From Afipia birgiae 34632 (lineage in GTDB: Bacteria > Pseudomonadota > Alphaproteobacteria > Rhizobiales > Xanthobacteraceae): a stretch of DNA of 64,000 nucleotides. Under the pieces are notes generated by a model that ran no database searches, had not been told where the DNA came from, and worked only from the letters and a program-made list of their open reading frames with translations. Position numbers and translations under genes: made by a program. Of this stretch, positions 57,360-64,000 are shown piece by piece. The stretch is taken from positions 444,779 to 508,778 of the forward strand of contig NZ_HG326652.1 in the NCBI RefSeq assembly GCF_000308295.2, read 5' to 3'. Within the stretch, counting starts at the first letter, position 1; each line of letters begins with the position of its first letter.

Positions 57360-57815
57360 CTAGAATCCGCAGGACGTGCTGACTTTCAATGTGAACTTGT
57401 CGATCTCGAAGGCGTGCTCGAGGTCCTGCCCGAACAGCCCGAGCCATTTGTCCTGCGCGAGATAGGCAAGCTGCTCGCGCGCCGCCGGGCATTCGTACCT
57501 GATGCCGCCGATGTTCTGAAGGTGATGCACCATCTCGTGCACCAGCACCGACAGGTCGGCCGCCGTGCCGCCGGTCCATGTCAGGGGAAGAAAAATCGTC
57601 CGGTTGGCATCGTCGTAGATGGCGACGGTTTCGCGCGGGTCGAAGACGGGCGGCATGGCGGCGATGTCGTGCCGCGCCTCCACGTTGAATGCCTGATAGC
57701 GGATGGCCGTGATCCTGGCCTGGGAAACCAGTTCGATTTTCGGTTGCTCGCTCAGGGGCGGCAGGTTGAAGTTGGCTGAAAGCCAAAGCGCGATTGCGGT
57801 TAACAGGGCTGTCAT
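57360..57815 (-). CDS. DUF6647-type protein with HExxH motif
   Basis: 151 aa. An N-terminal hydrophobic stretch (MTALLTAIALWLSANFNL) is a possible signal. HEMVHHLQ near residue 92 is a HExxH zinc-protease type site, with YECPAAREQLAYLAQDKWLG downstream. Small periplasmic metallopeptidase-like protein of unknown target. Convergent with the transglycosylase; stops are 12 bases apart. Confidence 0.72.
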   Translation of the reverse strand: MTALLTAIALWLSANFNLPPLSEQPKIELVSQARITAIRYQAFNVEARHDIAAMPPVFDPRETVAIYDDANRTIFLPLTWTGGTAADLSVLVHEMVHHLQNIGGIRYECPAAREQLAYLAQDKWLGLFGQDLEHAFEIDKFTLKVSTSCGF

Positions 57816-57997
57816 ATCGGGCGCTCCTGTCAGGGGTGACGACGGGCGCAGGCTATTCCCTGTTTCGGCTCGTGGATGTGGCGTGCTTCACGCGGGGCGT
57901 CATCCTTACGGGGGACTTGCAGTTCCAGATGCGGTAGTCGCGAAAAAGGGCAGCATGCATGCTGCCCTTTGCTGTTTGCCGCGCAGATGAGTGCGTC

Positions 57998-58471
57998 TCA
58001 CATTGTCTTGGCGTAGGCGACAAGCTGATCGAGCGCCGTGCCCCAGCCGCTGTGGAAGCCCATGTCCTCGTGGGCTTTCTTCCCGGCTTCGTCCTTATGC
58101 ACTGCAATGGCGGTGTATTTCGTGCCGCCCTTGACCGGCTCGATGGTGACGATGCCCGTGAAGAATCCGCCGTCGCGCGGCCGGAATCCGGGCAACAGTG
58201 CGTCGGTGAAGACCAGCTTGCGGTGTTCGACGATTTCGAGAAAGCAGCCGGCATTGTCCATGTCCTGCCCTTCGGGCGAGCGCATCACGGTGCGGAAGAT
58301 GCCGCCCGGGCGCAGATCGATCTCGCAGTCGACGGTTTTCCATGGCGCCGGCGTGAACCATTGCATCAGGTGCTTCGGTTCGGTCCAGGCCTTCCAGACC
58401 AGTTCGGGCGGCACGTCGACAATTCGTTCGAGAACGAGATCGAGCTTGGGGTCGGTTTTGTACGCGGTCAC
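57998..58471 (-). CDS. SRPBCC (AHSA1-type) protein 4
   Basis: 157 aa START-like domain: [40 protein letters not shown] and [16 protein letters not shown] end are diagnostic of the AHSA1/polyketide-cyclase family. GTG start overlaps the ArsR stop as GTGA. Pairs with the ArsR gene upstream. Ligand unknown. Confidence 0.9.
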   Translation of the reverse strand: MTAYKTDPKLDLVLERIVDVPPELVWKAWTEPKHLMQWFTPAPWKTVDCEIDLRPGGIFRTVMRSPEGQDMDNAGCFLEIVEHRKLVFTDALLPGFRPRDGGFFTGIVTIEPVKGGTKYTAIAVHKDEAGKKAHEDMGFHSGWGTALDQLVAYAKTM

Positions 58472-58812
58472 TTCCGTGTCTCCGTGGTGTTGAGGTGTCT
58501 GAGATAGTCGTCGAGCTGGTCGAGCCTTTTGGTCCAGAGCGTGCGCTGCGCGCCGATCCAGTCCTCCGCGTCCGCAAGCGGCTTGGGTTTGAGCTGGCAG
58601 GTCCGCACGCGTCCGACCTTTTTCGAACGGACAAGGCCGCATTCCTCCAGCACTTTCAGATGCTGGAGGAATGTCGGCAGCGCCATGTCGAAGGGTTGCG
58701 CAAGATCGCTCACCGTGGCGGGCCCGGACGTCAGCGTCGCGAGCACCGCGCGCCGGGTCGGATCGGCAAGCGCGTGGAATGTATCGTTGAGGCGATCTTG
58801 AAGGTTAGTCAC
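58468..58812 (-). CDS. ArsR-family regulator 2
   Basis: 114 aa, start GTG at 58812: [65 protein letters not shown] winged helix. No metal site evident. Same arrangement as the ArsR/SRPBCC operon at 39.3-41.1 kb. AACTATAGTT upstream is a likely operator. The extra frame upstream to 58923 is rejected. Confidence 0.9.
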   Translation of the reverse strand: MTNLQDRLNDTFHALADPTRRAVLATLTSGPATVSDLAQPFDMALPTFLQHLKVLEECGLVRSKKVGRVRTCQLKPKPLADAEDWIGAQRTLWTKRLDQLDDYLRHLNTTETRK

Positions 58813-58818
58813 AAGGCT

Positions 58819-58828
58819 AACTATAGTT
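58819..58828. promoter_or_regulatory. AACTATAGTT palindrome in front of ArsR 2
   Basis: A perfect 10-base palindrome seven bases upstream of the GTG start, flanked by GGCTA and CTGCG. It is placed where an autorepressor would bind. Confidence 0.45.
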
Positions 58829-58965
58829 CTGCGAACAGTTAGGTCAATGACTAAGTGTTGCGGCATGCGGACGCAGGGCTGCGCGCTGCCTGACATCATA
58901 AATTTGCAGGAATTACCGAACAAAGCGCGGGTTATACAGCCGTCACGGATGCGCGATGACCGGTC

Positions 58966-59228
58966 TCAATCAGCCGGGAGGTTTTCCGGTGTTAACCGCT
59001 CATTGAGCGTCGAAAGCGCGTTTGTATGCGGGCCGCGCTTCGCCGCGGGCGGAATCTGGCCGAAAGGATGAAGCGCCAGATGCGCGGGTTCCTTCAGCGC
59101 ACGAAATGAAACAAGCCGAACCTCGTAGGGTTGGCCGACTTCTTCAAGCGCCCACCGAACGCGCGTATCACGCGCCAGTCCCTGCCGCCATCGGGCGACT
59201 GTTCAAAGGCGATAATGGTGATGGTCAT
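58966..59228 (-). pseudogene. Glutathione S-transferase N-terminal fragment, frameshifted
   Basis: The minus strand begins with ATG at 59228 (MTITIIAFEQSPDGGR); a missing base then shifts to the frame GLARDTRVRWALEEVGQPYE, followed by VRLVSFRALKEPAHLALHPFGQIPP. That is the thioredoxin-like N-terminal domain of a GST. It then diverges into AAKRGPHTNALSTLNERLTPENLPAD and stops at 58966, with no C-terminal helical domain. So both a frameshift and a truncation are present. Confidence 0.75.
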
Positions 59229-59353
59229 TGCCAGAGGCGATTGCTGATGAGGGGCGGAGGAAGCGCAGATTGCGCAAGGCCAGATCTGGCAAGCCGCCCT
59301 GATAGGCAGCTCGGGCGAAGCAGCTCCGCCCGAGCCACTTCAAATAAATAAAA

Positions 59354-59431
59354 CTACTTCTTCTTGGCCTTCTTGGCCTTCTTCACTGTCTTCTTCGCCG
59401 CCTTCTTCGCCTTCTTGGCTTTCTTCGCCAT
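59354..59431 (-). CDS. 25-aa Lys/Ala-rich basic protein
   Basis: Starts MAKKAKKAKKAAKK and ends KAKKAKKK with stop TAG; 14 of 25 residues are Lys. GAGGAT precedes the ATG. Lys-Ala repeats of this sort occur in histone H1-like tails and in small nucleoid-associated proteins of the group. It may bind DNA or RNA. Too short to assign firmly. Confidence 0.55.
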   Translation of the reverse strand: MAKKAKKAKKAAKKTVKKAKKAKKK

Positions 59432-59902
59432 GGCATCCTCATGGGTTCGGGTTGACGTCAACATCACGAGGCATGCTCGGCGATAGGCCAGTGCGCAGCC
59501 TCATTTTCAATCCGAGCCGATTCGCTGAAATTTGTCGCCTGTTTTTCAGCATCGTGCAGGCTTCATGACATCGGCGGCGTCTTTTTCTGTGGACGGCGCC
59601 GTGCGCGCTTACGGTTAACAGCGAGCAAAGGCTTTCATTCTGCTTTCGCAACCGCCAACGCGTGCGCCACGGCGGCTTTCATTTGGGCATGCGCGCCGCA
59701 TTTTCATCAATTCACAACCACAGCAGGGTTTATCCAGGGCCGGTCAGACTCCGTTAAGAGCGCCCCTGCAAGGATGCATCCGGCTTCGGGGGAGGCGGAT
59801 TTCCGGGTGATCCGGGATCGGGAGTGGGTTTATGCATCGGGCGGCGATCGATCACAGGGACAGGGCACAAGACGCGGGCAACCGCGCACCCTCGGCCCAC
59901 GC
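59432..59902. other. Intergenic region upstream of diguanylate cyclase
   Basis: About 470 bases. I see no convincing gene; an in-frame extension of the cyclase to 59774 is possible but its codons look unlike a natural N-terminus. It should carry promoters of the divergent basic peptide and of the cyclase. Confidence 0.4.
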
Positions 59903-61117
59903 ATGCTGAGCGTCCCGACCCTCTGGACCATTTTCATCGTCAACTTCGTTGCGATCGGAACGATATGGGTTCACGTCGCTCGCAGCTATCCCAATCTCGA
60001 GGCTGCGCGGTACTGGACCGCGAGTGCGCTGCTCGCCGCGTTCGGCGCCGCGCTTGCAATGAGCCGCGGCTTCATCGATCCGCAGCATACAACTCTTCTG
60101 CTCATCCCGCTGGTGATCGGCGGCTCCATCCTCATTCTGGCGATCTGCCTTGCCGCGATGGGCATCCGGCAGTTCTACGGCGTCCCGGTGTCATGGCGCT
60201 CCACGGCGGCGATGGTCGGAATCAACTTCTTCGGCCTGGCGTACTTCGTCTGGGACGACAACATGATGATGCGCATCGTGATCTACTCGGCCTGCCAGTC
60301 GGTGCCGATTGCGATGACGCTGCCGCTGCTGCTGTCACGCAAGAACGGCAATGTGCATCCCGGCGCGCGCTTGGCCGGCTGGATCGCCATCCTGATGATC
60401 GGGGTTTATGCGGCGCGCGCCGTGGCGGCCGTGACCGGTGTCGGCGGCCCGGTGTCGCTGGTCGATTTCAACCGGGTTCAGGCCCTGTTTATTCTCGCGC
60501 TGGTGTTCCTGTCGATGATGTGGAATTTCGGCTTCCTGCTGATGGCGATCGACCGGCTGCGCGCCGAAGTCGCGGATCTGGCGATGTTTGACGATCTCAC
60601 CGGCGCTGCCAACCGCCGCCAGTTCCTGACGCGGCTGAACGAGGAATGCGCGCGCTCCGGCCGCAGCGGCGAGGCGTTCGCGCTGCTGATGATCGATCTC
60701 GACGAGTTCAAGGAAGTCAACGACAACCACGGCCATGCTGCGGGCGACGAATGCCTGCGGCTGTTCACCCGCGTCGCCGGAAACCGGCTGCGCACCGGCG
60801 ATCTTCTGGCGCGCATGGGCGGTGACGAATTCTGTGTGGTGCTGCCTTCGACCACCCTGCGCGAGGGGGCGATGGTGGCCCGCCACATTCTGGAGGCCTG
60901 TCAGAACGAAGCTGTGCAGGGCAATGGCGTCTCGCTGGCGCTGTCGGCGTCGATCGGCGTCGCGCAGTGGCGGCCCGAGATCGGGCTGCACGCGGAACGG
61001 CTGATCGCGGCAGCCGACCGTGCGCTCTACACCGCCAAGAATGACGGCAAGAACGGCTATGCTGTGTTCGACGTGACGCCGCTCGAATCCGAGCCTGTGC
61101 TGCGCAAATCGGCCTGA
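59903..61117 (+). CDS. Membrane diguanylate cyclase (GGDEF)
   Basis: 404 aa. Seven or so hydrophobic segments in the first 220 residues, then FDDLTGAANRRQFLTRLNEE, MIDLDEFKEVNDNHGHAAGDE and an intact LARMGGDEFCVVLPS active site. RTGD lies five residues before GGDEF and is a classical RxxD inhibitory site, so product feedback is expected. ATG at 59903 (MLSVPTLWTIFIVNF) is chosen. Makes cyclic di-GMP. Together with the MHYT protein it is one of two cyclic di-GMP genes in the window. Confidence 0.92.
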   Translation: MLSVPTLWTIFIVNFVAIGTIWVHVARSYPNLEAARYWTASALLAAFGAALAMSRGFIDPQHTTLLLIPLVIGGSILILAICLAAMGIRQFYGVPVSWRSTAAMVGINFFGLAYFVWDDNMMMRIVIYSACQSVPIAMTLPLLLSRKNGNVHPGARLAGWIAILMIGVYAARAVAAVTGVGGPVSLVDFNRVQALFILALVFLSMMWNFGFLLMAIDRLRAEVADLAMFDDLTGAANRRQFLTRLNEECARSGRSGEAFALLMIDLDEFKEVNDNHGHAAGDECLRLFTRVAGNRLRTGDLLARMGGDEFCVVLPSTTLREGAMVARHILEACQNEAVQGNGVSLALSASIGVAQWRPEIGLHAERLIAAADRALYTAKNDGKNGYAVFDVTPLESEPVLRKSA

Positions 61118-61130
61118 CGGCCGCGCGGCG

Positions 61131-61370
61131 CTATTTCTCTTCCTCGAATGTCACGGCGACATCGGCGTTGGCCGACAGGCGCACCTTCTGGCCTTCGACA
61201 CCCGCGACCAGCCCCTGATCGATATAATGATGGTGGCCCCTGTGGCTGCCTTCGCCGCTGTCGGCCTTGGTCAGCTTGATCCGGCCGCCCTCGACGCGAT
61301 CGACCGTGCCGACATGCACGCCGTCGGCGCCGATGACTTCCATATGCTCTTTGATCTGGTTCGCGCTCAT
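61131..61370 (-). CDS. DUF2171 domain protein
   Basis: 79 aa. IKEHMEVIGADGVHVGTVDRVEGGRIKLTKADSGEGSHRGHHHYI matches the family, a PRC-barrel-like fold often found in stress regulons. An EcfG-like site is upstream. Function unknown. Confidence 0.85.
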   Translation of the reverse strand: MSANQIKEHMEVIGADGVHVGTVDRVEGGRIKLTKADSGEGSHRGHHHYIDQGLVAGVEGQKVRLSANADVAVTFEEEK

Positions 61371-61396
61371 GAAGCTGTCCTTTCGTGACGCCCGTT

Positions 61397-61421
61397 AACG
61401 CCCGAACGGACAAAGCGTTCA
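61397..61421 (-). promoter_or_regulatory. EcfG-like promoter for the DUF2171 gene
   Basis: On the minus strand: TGAAC, 16 bases, CGTT, against consensus GGAAC-N16/17-CGTT (one mismatch). It lies about 27 bases before the start codon. Confidence 0.5.
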
Positions 61422-61526
61422 ATCGCCCTGCGGCCTATTCGCCCCTGCGCGAGATAGATCGCCAGCGGGTCGGACAAGGTGTTAGGCTCGCCACGGACAA
61501 CAGCCGATACGGCAGCGGAGGACACG

Positions 61527-61640
61527 ATGGCGAAGGGCAAGGACAAGGGCAACAAGGAAAAGAAGAAGCCCAAGGCGGACAAGAACGCGCCCAAGAGCGG
61601 CGGCTCCAGCTATCAGCAGAGCAAGGGCGGCAAGAAGTAG
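61527..61640 (+). CDS. 37-aa Lys-rich basic protein
   Basis: Starts MAKGKDKGNKEKKKPK and ends QQSKGGKK. 15 of 37 residues are Lys. GGAGG is well placed upstream. Similar to small basic proteins of unknown role in related genomes. Possibly nucleic-acid binding. Confidence 0.6.
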   Translation: MAKGKDKGNKEKKKPKADKNAPKSGGSSYQQSKGGKK

Positions 61641-61734
61641 CCCCGGCCTCGATCGCGCGAGAGGCGGCATCTTGCAGGACCTGATCGTTCAATGACCTGA
61701 CCGCCGGGTCATCGGATGTCTTTGGCTTCATGCG

Positions 61735-61959
61735 TCAGTCGAACCAGTCGGCCCGGTTCGCGGCGAGTTTTCCGCGCGCGTTGCCGTTGGTCACGGCCTT
61801 GAACATCTCGCACAGTTCGTACTCCAGAAACTCGTTCGCCAGGATCAGCGCGCGGATCGTGCTGCGCATGTCGCCGCCGCACGCCGCGATCGCCTGATCC
61901 GCCGCAATATCCAGCCGCTCCGATTCCGACCGAGGGCCGGAGGCGAGTTTGTCCAACAT
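61735..61959 (-). CDS. Small conserved helical protein
   Basis: 74 aa: MLDKLASGPRSESERLDIAADQAIAACGGDMRSTIRALILANEFLEYEL and on. Soluble and helical, unrecognised. The start at 61959 is chosen; an upstream frame to 62019 is less likely. Similar short proteins occur in relatives as I remember, but without function. Confidence 0.6.
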   Translation of the reverse strand: MLDKLASGPRSESERLDIAADQAIAACGGDMRSTIRALILANEFLEYELCEMFKAVTNGNARGKLAANRADWFD

Positions 61960-62048
61960 GCCGATGTTCCGTATTGACGGGGTGGCGCGTATGTTCTCTT
62001 TTTGTTCTCTTCGAGTCAAGACAACAATCGCCGCGTCACATTGAAAAC

Positions 62049-62389
62049 GTGACGTGGAAAACGTGCGGATTGTTCGCCGGCGTTCTTTCCGTTGTGCTGT
62101 CGGTTCTCACCGTGTGGTGGGTGTTCACCGAACCTGCCTTCACCTTCGCGCCGCTCGACCGCGTGCATCTGCGAATTTCATTCTGTTTGCATTGTCAGGG
62201 CTGCTGGTGGCCGTGCTGGCGCTGGTGCATCGCCAGTTGCTGTTCGCGGTGGAAGCGAAGGAGCGCGAGCGGCGATTGGTCGGCGAGATTGAGCATCGCA
62301 GCAAGAACATCCTCGCCGTGGTCGCTTCGCTGATCCATCAGACGGTGAACGACAGGGAGGTCGCGGACACCCTCGCGCAAAACGCATAA
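62049..62389 (+). pseudogene. HWE/HisKA_2 histidine kinase fragment, frameshifted and truncated
   Basis: GTG start: TWKTCGLFAGVLSVVLSVLTVWWVFTEP-type membrane helix in one frame, then the frame changes near 62160 and continues ASANFILFALSGLLVAVLAL, then EAKERERRLVGEIEHRSKNILAVVASLIHQTVNDREVADTL in another. EIEHRSKNILAVV is the phospho-acceptor His box of HisKA_2/HWE kinases. The frame ends with LAQNA and stop before any ATPase domain. One indel plus loss of the 3' half are needed to explain it. Confidence 0.78.
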
Positions 62390-62455
62390 CGCAAAGCCAT
62401 AAACTCACGCGGCGTCGGCGCGCCATGCGCCGGCGCATGAGGCGCGCACGCAGAA

Positions 62456-62481
62456 AAGCCCGGAGCGTGCGCCGGGCTTTC
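62456..62481. terminator. Bidirectional terminator upstream of the Gly/Tyr-rich gene end
   Basis: AAAGCCCGG and CCGGGCTTT form a 9-bp stem over AGCGTGCG, 14 bases from the stop of the minus-strand Gly/Tyr-rich protein gene. Confidence 0.8.
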
Positions 62482-62494
62482 GTCGTGGGCCTCG

Positions 62495-62839
62495 TTACCA
62501 GGGATTGTATGGGTTCATGTCGACCGGGTTCGGGTCGTTGCTGTGGTTCCGCTGGTAGGCGCGTGCGCGATAATAGCCGGGGCCGTAGTAGTCCGGCTCG
62601 GCATAGACCGGCTCGGCGTAATAGGCCGGGCCGCCGCCATAATATCCGGCTCCGCCGTAATAGGCCGGTCCGCCGTAGTAGTTATACGAGTTGGCGGCGG
62701 CGGCGCCGGCAACCAGCGCGCCTGCAGCAAGGCCAAACCCGATCGCGGCGGCGTTGCGTCCGCCGCGGGCTTCCGCGGCAGGCGCGGACATCACTGCGAT
62801 GGTGGCGACCGTCGCCAGAGCAACAGCAATCTTTTTCAT
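62495..62839 (-). CDS. Secreted Gly/Tyr-rich protein 1
   Basis: 114 aa. Signal peptide MKKIAVALATVATIAVMSAPAAEA. Next a hydrophobic Gly/Ala-rich segment (AAAIGFGLAAGALVAGAAAA) and a Tyr/Gly/Pro-rich C-terminus with repeated YYGG and PDYYGPGYY. Low-complexity envelope protein. Similar to protein 2 at 63323. Function unknown. Confidence 0.75.
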   Translation of the reverse strand: MKKIAVALATVATIAVMSAPAAEARGGRNAAAIGFGLAAGALVAGAAAANSYNYYGGPAYYGGAGYYGGGPAYYAEPVYAEPDYYGPGYYRARAYQRNHSNDPNPVDMNPYNPW

Positions 62840-63066
62840 GACCTGAATCCTTTCGTGATCGCCGCTGTCAACCGGCGTGCCGCCCGAAAGTTCAGCCCGG
62901 GAACCGCAATTGTTCAGGGAACGAAATCACGCCCGCGTGTTTAACGGCCCATGTGCCCGCATTCGAACGGGATGCAGGCATGAAGCCCCGCCACAGGCTT
63001 CGGCCGAGGGCGGGTTTTTTGCGAGCGGCGTTTGACGCAAACGCCTGGAAGCAGAAGGAGAATCCG
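62840..63066. other. Intergenic region between the Gly/Tyr-rich gene and DUF6894 gene
   Basis: About 225 bases; holds divergent promoters. GCAGAAGGAGAATCCG just before 63067 is the ribosome binding site of the next gene. No further gene seen. Confidence 0.4.
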
Positions 63067-63285
63067 ATGCGGTTTCAATTCAATCTCGCCGACGGCACGA
63101 GCGTTGCCGACAAGGGGGATAAGGAACTGGAGGATGCGGCGCAGGCCAGCGAGGTCGCCGATGAACTGGCGACACGGATCGCGCGCGAGCGGCCGTCGCT
63201 GGTACATCAGGGCTATTCCATCGTTGTGAGCGACGAGGACGGCGACGAGGTCTATCGCACCAGACTGTCAGAGAGCGTCCACTGA
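63067..63285 (+). CDS. DUF6894 domain protein
   Basis: 72 aa: MRFQFNLADGTSVADKGDKELEDAAQASEVADELATRIA and GYSIVVSDEDGDEVYRTRL. Small soluble protein of the family common in rhizobia. AAGGAG upstream. Function unknown. Confidence 0.85.
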   Translation: MRFQFNLADGTSVADKGDKELEDAAQASEVADELATRIARERPSLVHQGYSIVVSDEDGDEVYRTRLSESVH

Positions 63286-63289
63286 CAGC

Positions 63290-63319
63290 AAAAAGCCCGG
63301 AGGGTTGCTCCGGGCTTTT
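63290..63319. terminator. Bidirectional terminator between DUF6894 and Gly/Tyr-rich genes
   Basis: AAAAGCCCGGAG and CTCCGGGCTTTT form a perfect 12-bp stem over GGTTG. It sits at the ends of the two convergent genes and should serve both. Confidence 0.9.
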
Positions 63320-63322
63320 GCA

Positions 63323-63643
63323 TCAGTAGTAGCGATAGTAGCGAGGGCGGTAGTACCGCGGCCCGTAATAATAACGCGGTCCGCCGTAATACGCATAAGG
63401 CCCCGGGCCGTAGGCATAGCGCGGGCCGTAGTAACCGTACCCATATCCCGGCCCGTAGCCATAGGGCCCGTATGCGCCATAGGCCGCCCCGGCCGCGAGT
63501 GCGCCGGCGGCGATGCCCAGTCCGATTCCCGGTCCCCAGCCCCAGCCGCCGCCACGATGATAGTAGCGGGCTTCGGCGGGAGCAGCGGCGAGGGTGGCGC
63601 CAAGAGTGGCGACTGTCGCAATGATGACTGCTGCTTTTCTCAT
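63323..63643 (-). CDS. Secreted Gly/Tyr-rich protein 2
   Basis: 106 aa. Signal peptide MRKAAVIIATVATLGATLAAAPAEA, then Gly/Trp/Ala-rich WGWGPGIGLGIAAGALAAGAA and a Tyr/Gly/Pro/Arg tail (GPRYYRPRYYRYY). Same design as the protein at 62495. Role in the envelope unknown. Confidence 0.75.
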   Translation of the reverse strand: MRKAAVIIATVATLGATLAAAPAEARYYHRGGGWGWGPGIGLGIAAGALAAGAAYGAYGPYGYGPGYGYGYYGPRYAYGPGPYAYYGGPRYYYGPRYYRPRYYRYY

Positions 63644-63804
63644 GGTTCCGATTCCTTCTCTCTCGCAGGGGACTCAACGCCCCGGCCGGATATTTGGTTG
63701 CGGAAAGAAAGCGCGTTTGCGCGGAACCAATCCGCTGCCGCCGTTTTGTCTTTTTTGACGGGGCCAAGAGAGACGAACAAGAGAGACGAAAAAGGGGCGA
63801 ACCC

Positions 63805-63894
63805 ATGAAGGTTATCGAGAGAATCGCGGAAGACCGTCCGCTGCGTTATGCCTTCGCCGGGCTGGCGGTCCTGCTGATATTCGGCATGCTCTGA
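63805..63894 (+). CDS. 29-aa membrane peptide
   Basis: MKVIERIAEDRPLRYAFAGL then AVLLIFGML: a short soluble start and one hydrophobic helix. AAAAGGGGCGA is upstream. Similar one-helix peptides are common in these genomes, role unknown. Confidence 0.5.
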   Translation: MKVIERIAEDRPLRYAFAGLAVLLIFGML

Positions 63895-64000
63895 ACTAGG
63901 CCGAACCGGCGCGCGCCTGCGGCGTTGATGCCCGCCGGGACGTCATCGTTGCCGGGACCGTCAGTGTTCAGGAGTTTGCGTCTTCAGGACCTGCATGTCC
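63895..64000. other. Window end, no gene assigned
   Basis: The last 106 bases show no start or clear coding frame that I can assign. It may hold the promoter or end of a gene outside the window. Confidence 0.3.

Overview
The window is chromosomal DNA of an alphaproteobacterium, most likely a member of the Bradyrhizobium/Rhodopseudomonas/Nitrobacter/Afipia group (Bradyrhizobiaceae sensu lato). The signs are high GC, a tRNA-His without the extra 5' G, a DnaG primase that has lost its zinc ligands, an Irr-type box in front of the iron exporter mbfA, an EcfG-type stress promoter in front of dps, phasins, and several families of intergenic palindromic repeats. The species is an inference.

Layout. 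1-5.6 kb: AsmA-family protein (cut by the window edge), a two-subunit 3-oxoacid CoA-transferase, a small outer-membrane-like protein and an AI-2E-type permease. 5.7-8.6 kb: ferric iron importer fbpA-fbpB on the minus strand, with no ATPase gene nearby. 8.8-16.3 kb: a large PAS histidine kinase, two phasins, tRNA-His and an MHYT-PAS-GGDEF-EAL protein. 16.5-19.3 kb: csoR and a divergent copper ATPase around a shared operator. 19.7-25 kb: LysR regulator and trxB, an Lrp-type regulator, a TauE-type permease, DoxX, a small secreted protein, greA. 25-34 kb: carB and carA, separated by a tRNA-Cys-like gene, a methyltransferase, a frameshifted dps, a thioesterase and a Na+/H+ antiporter. 34-47.5 kb: two acyl-CoA synthetases, a hydrolase, a YqeY protein, a repeat-flanked DUF559 nuclease gene, an ArsR/SRPBCC operon, a LysE exporter, N-formylglutamate amidohydrolase, two transglutaminases, a GGCT-like protein, a cysteine hydrolase and a BrnTA toxin-antitoxin pair. 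47.6-52.1 kb: dnaG and rpoD.

The most interesting part is 52.1-54.1 kb, a small AT-richer island wedged between the rpoD terminator and a truncated duplicate of a dehydrogenase gene. It carries an array of heptamers spaced one helical turn apart, a winged-helix DNA-binding protein, a tRNA-like gene whose anticodon loop holds a 30-nt hairpin, and a putative nuclease whose N-terminal part recalls abortive-infection proteins. I propose it as a candidate uncharacterised defence or mobile module. After it come mbfA with an Irr box, the intact dehydrogenase, a lytic transglycosylase, a metallopeptidase-like protein, a second ArsR/SRPBCC pair, two pseudogenes (GST and HWE kinase), a diguanylate cyclase and several very small proteins.

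A second theme is repeats. Four loci carry a homologous pair of bulged hairpins resembling REP doublets (REPINs), often touching a stop or start codon. Two other loci carry 126-bp elements ending in TGTCAT, and one more 126-bp palindrome bounds a small secreted-protein gene. A further family forms terminal inverted repeats around a DUF559 nuclease gene and also occurs as short gene-less pairs.
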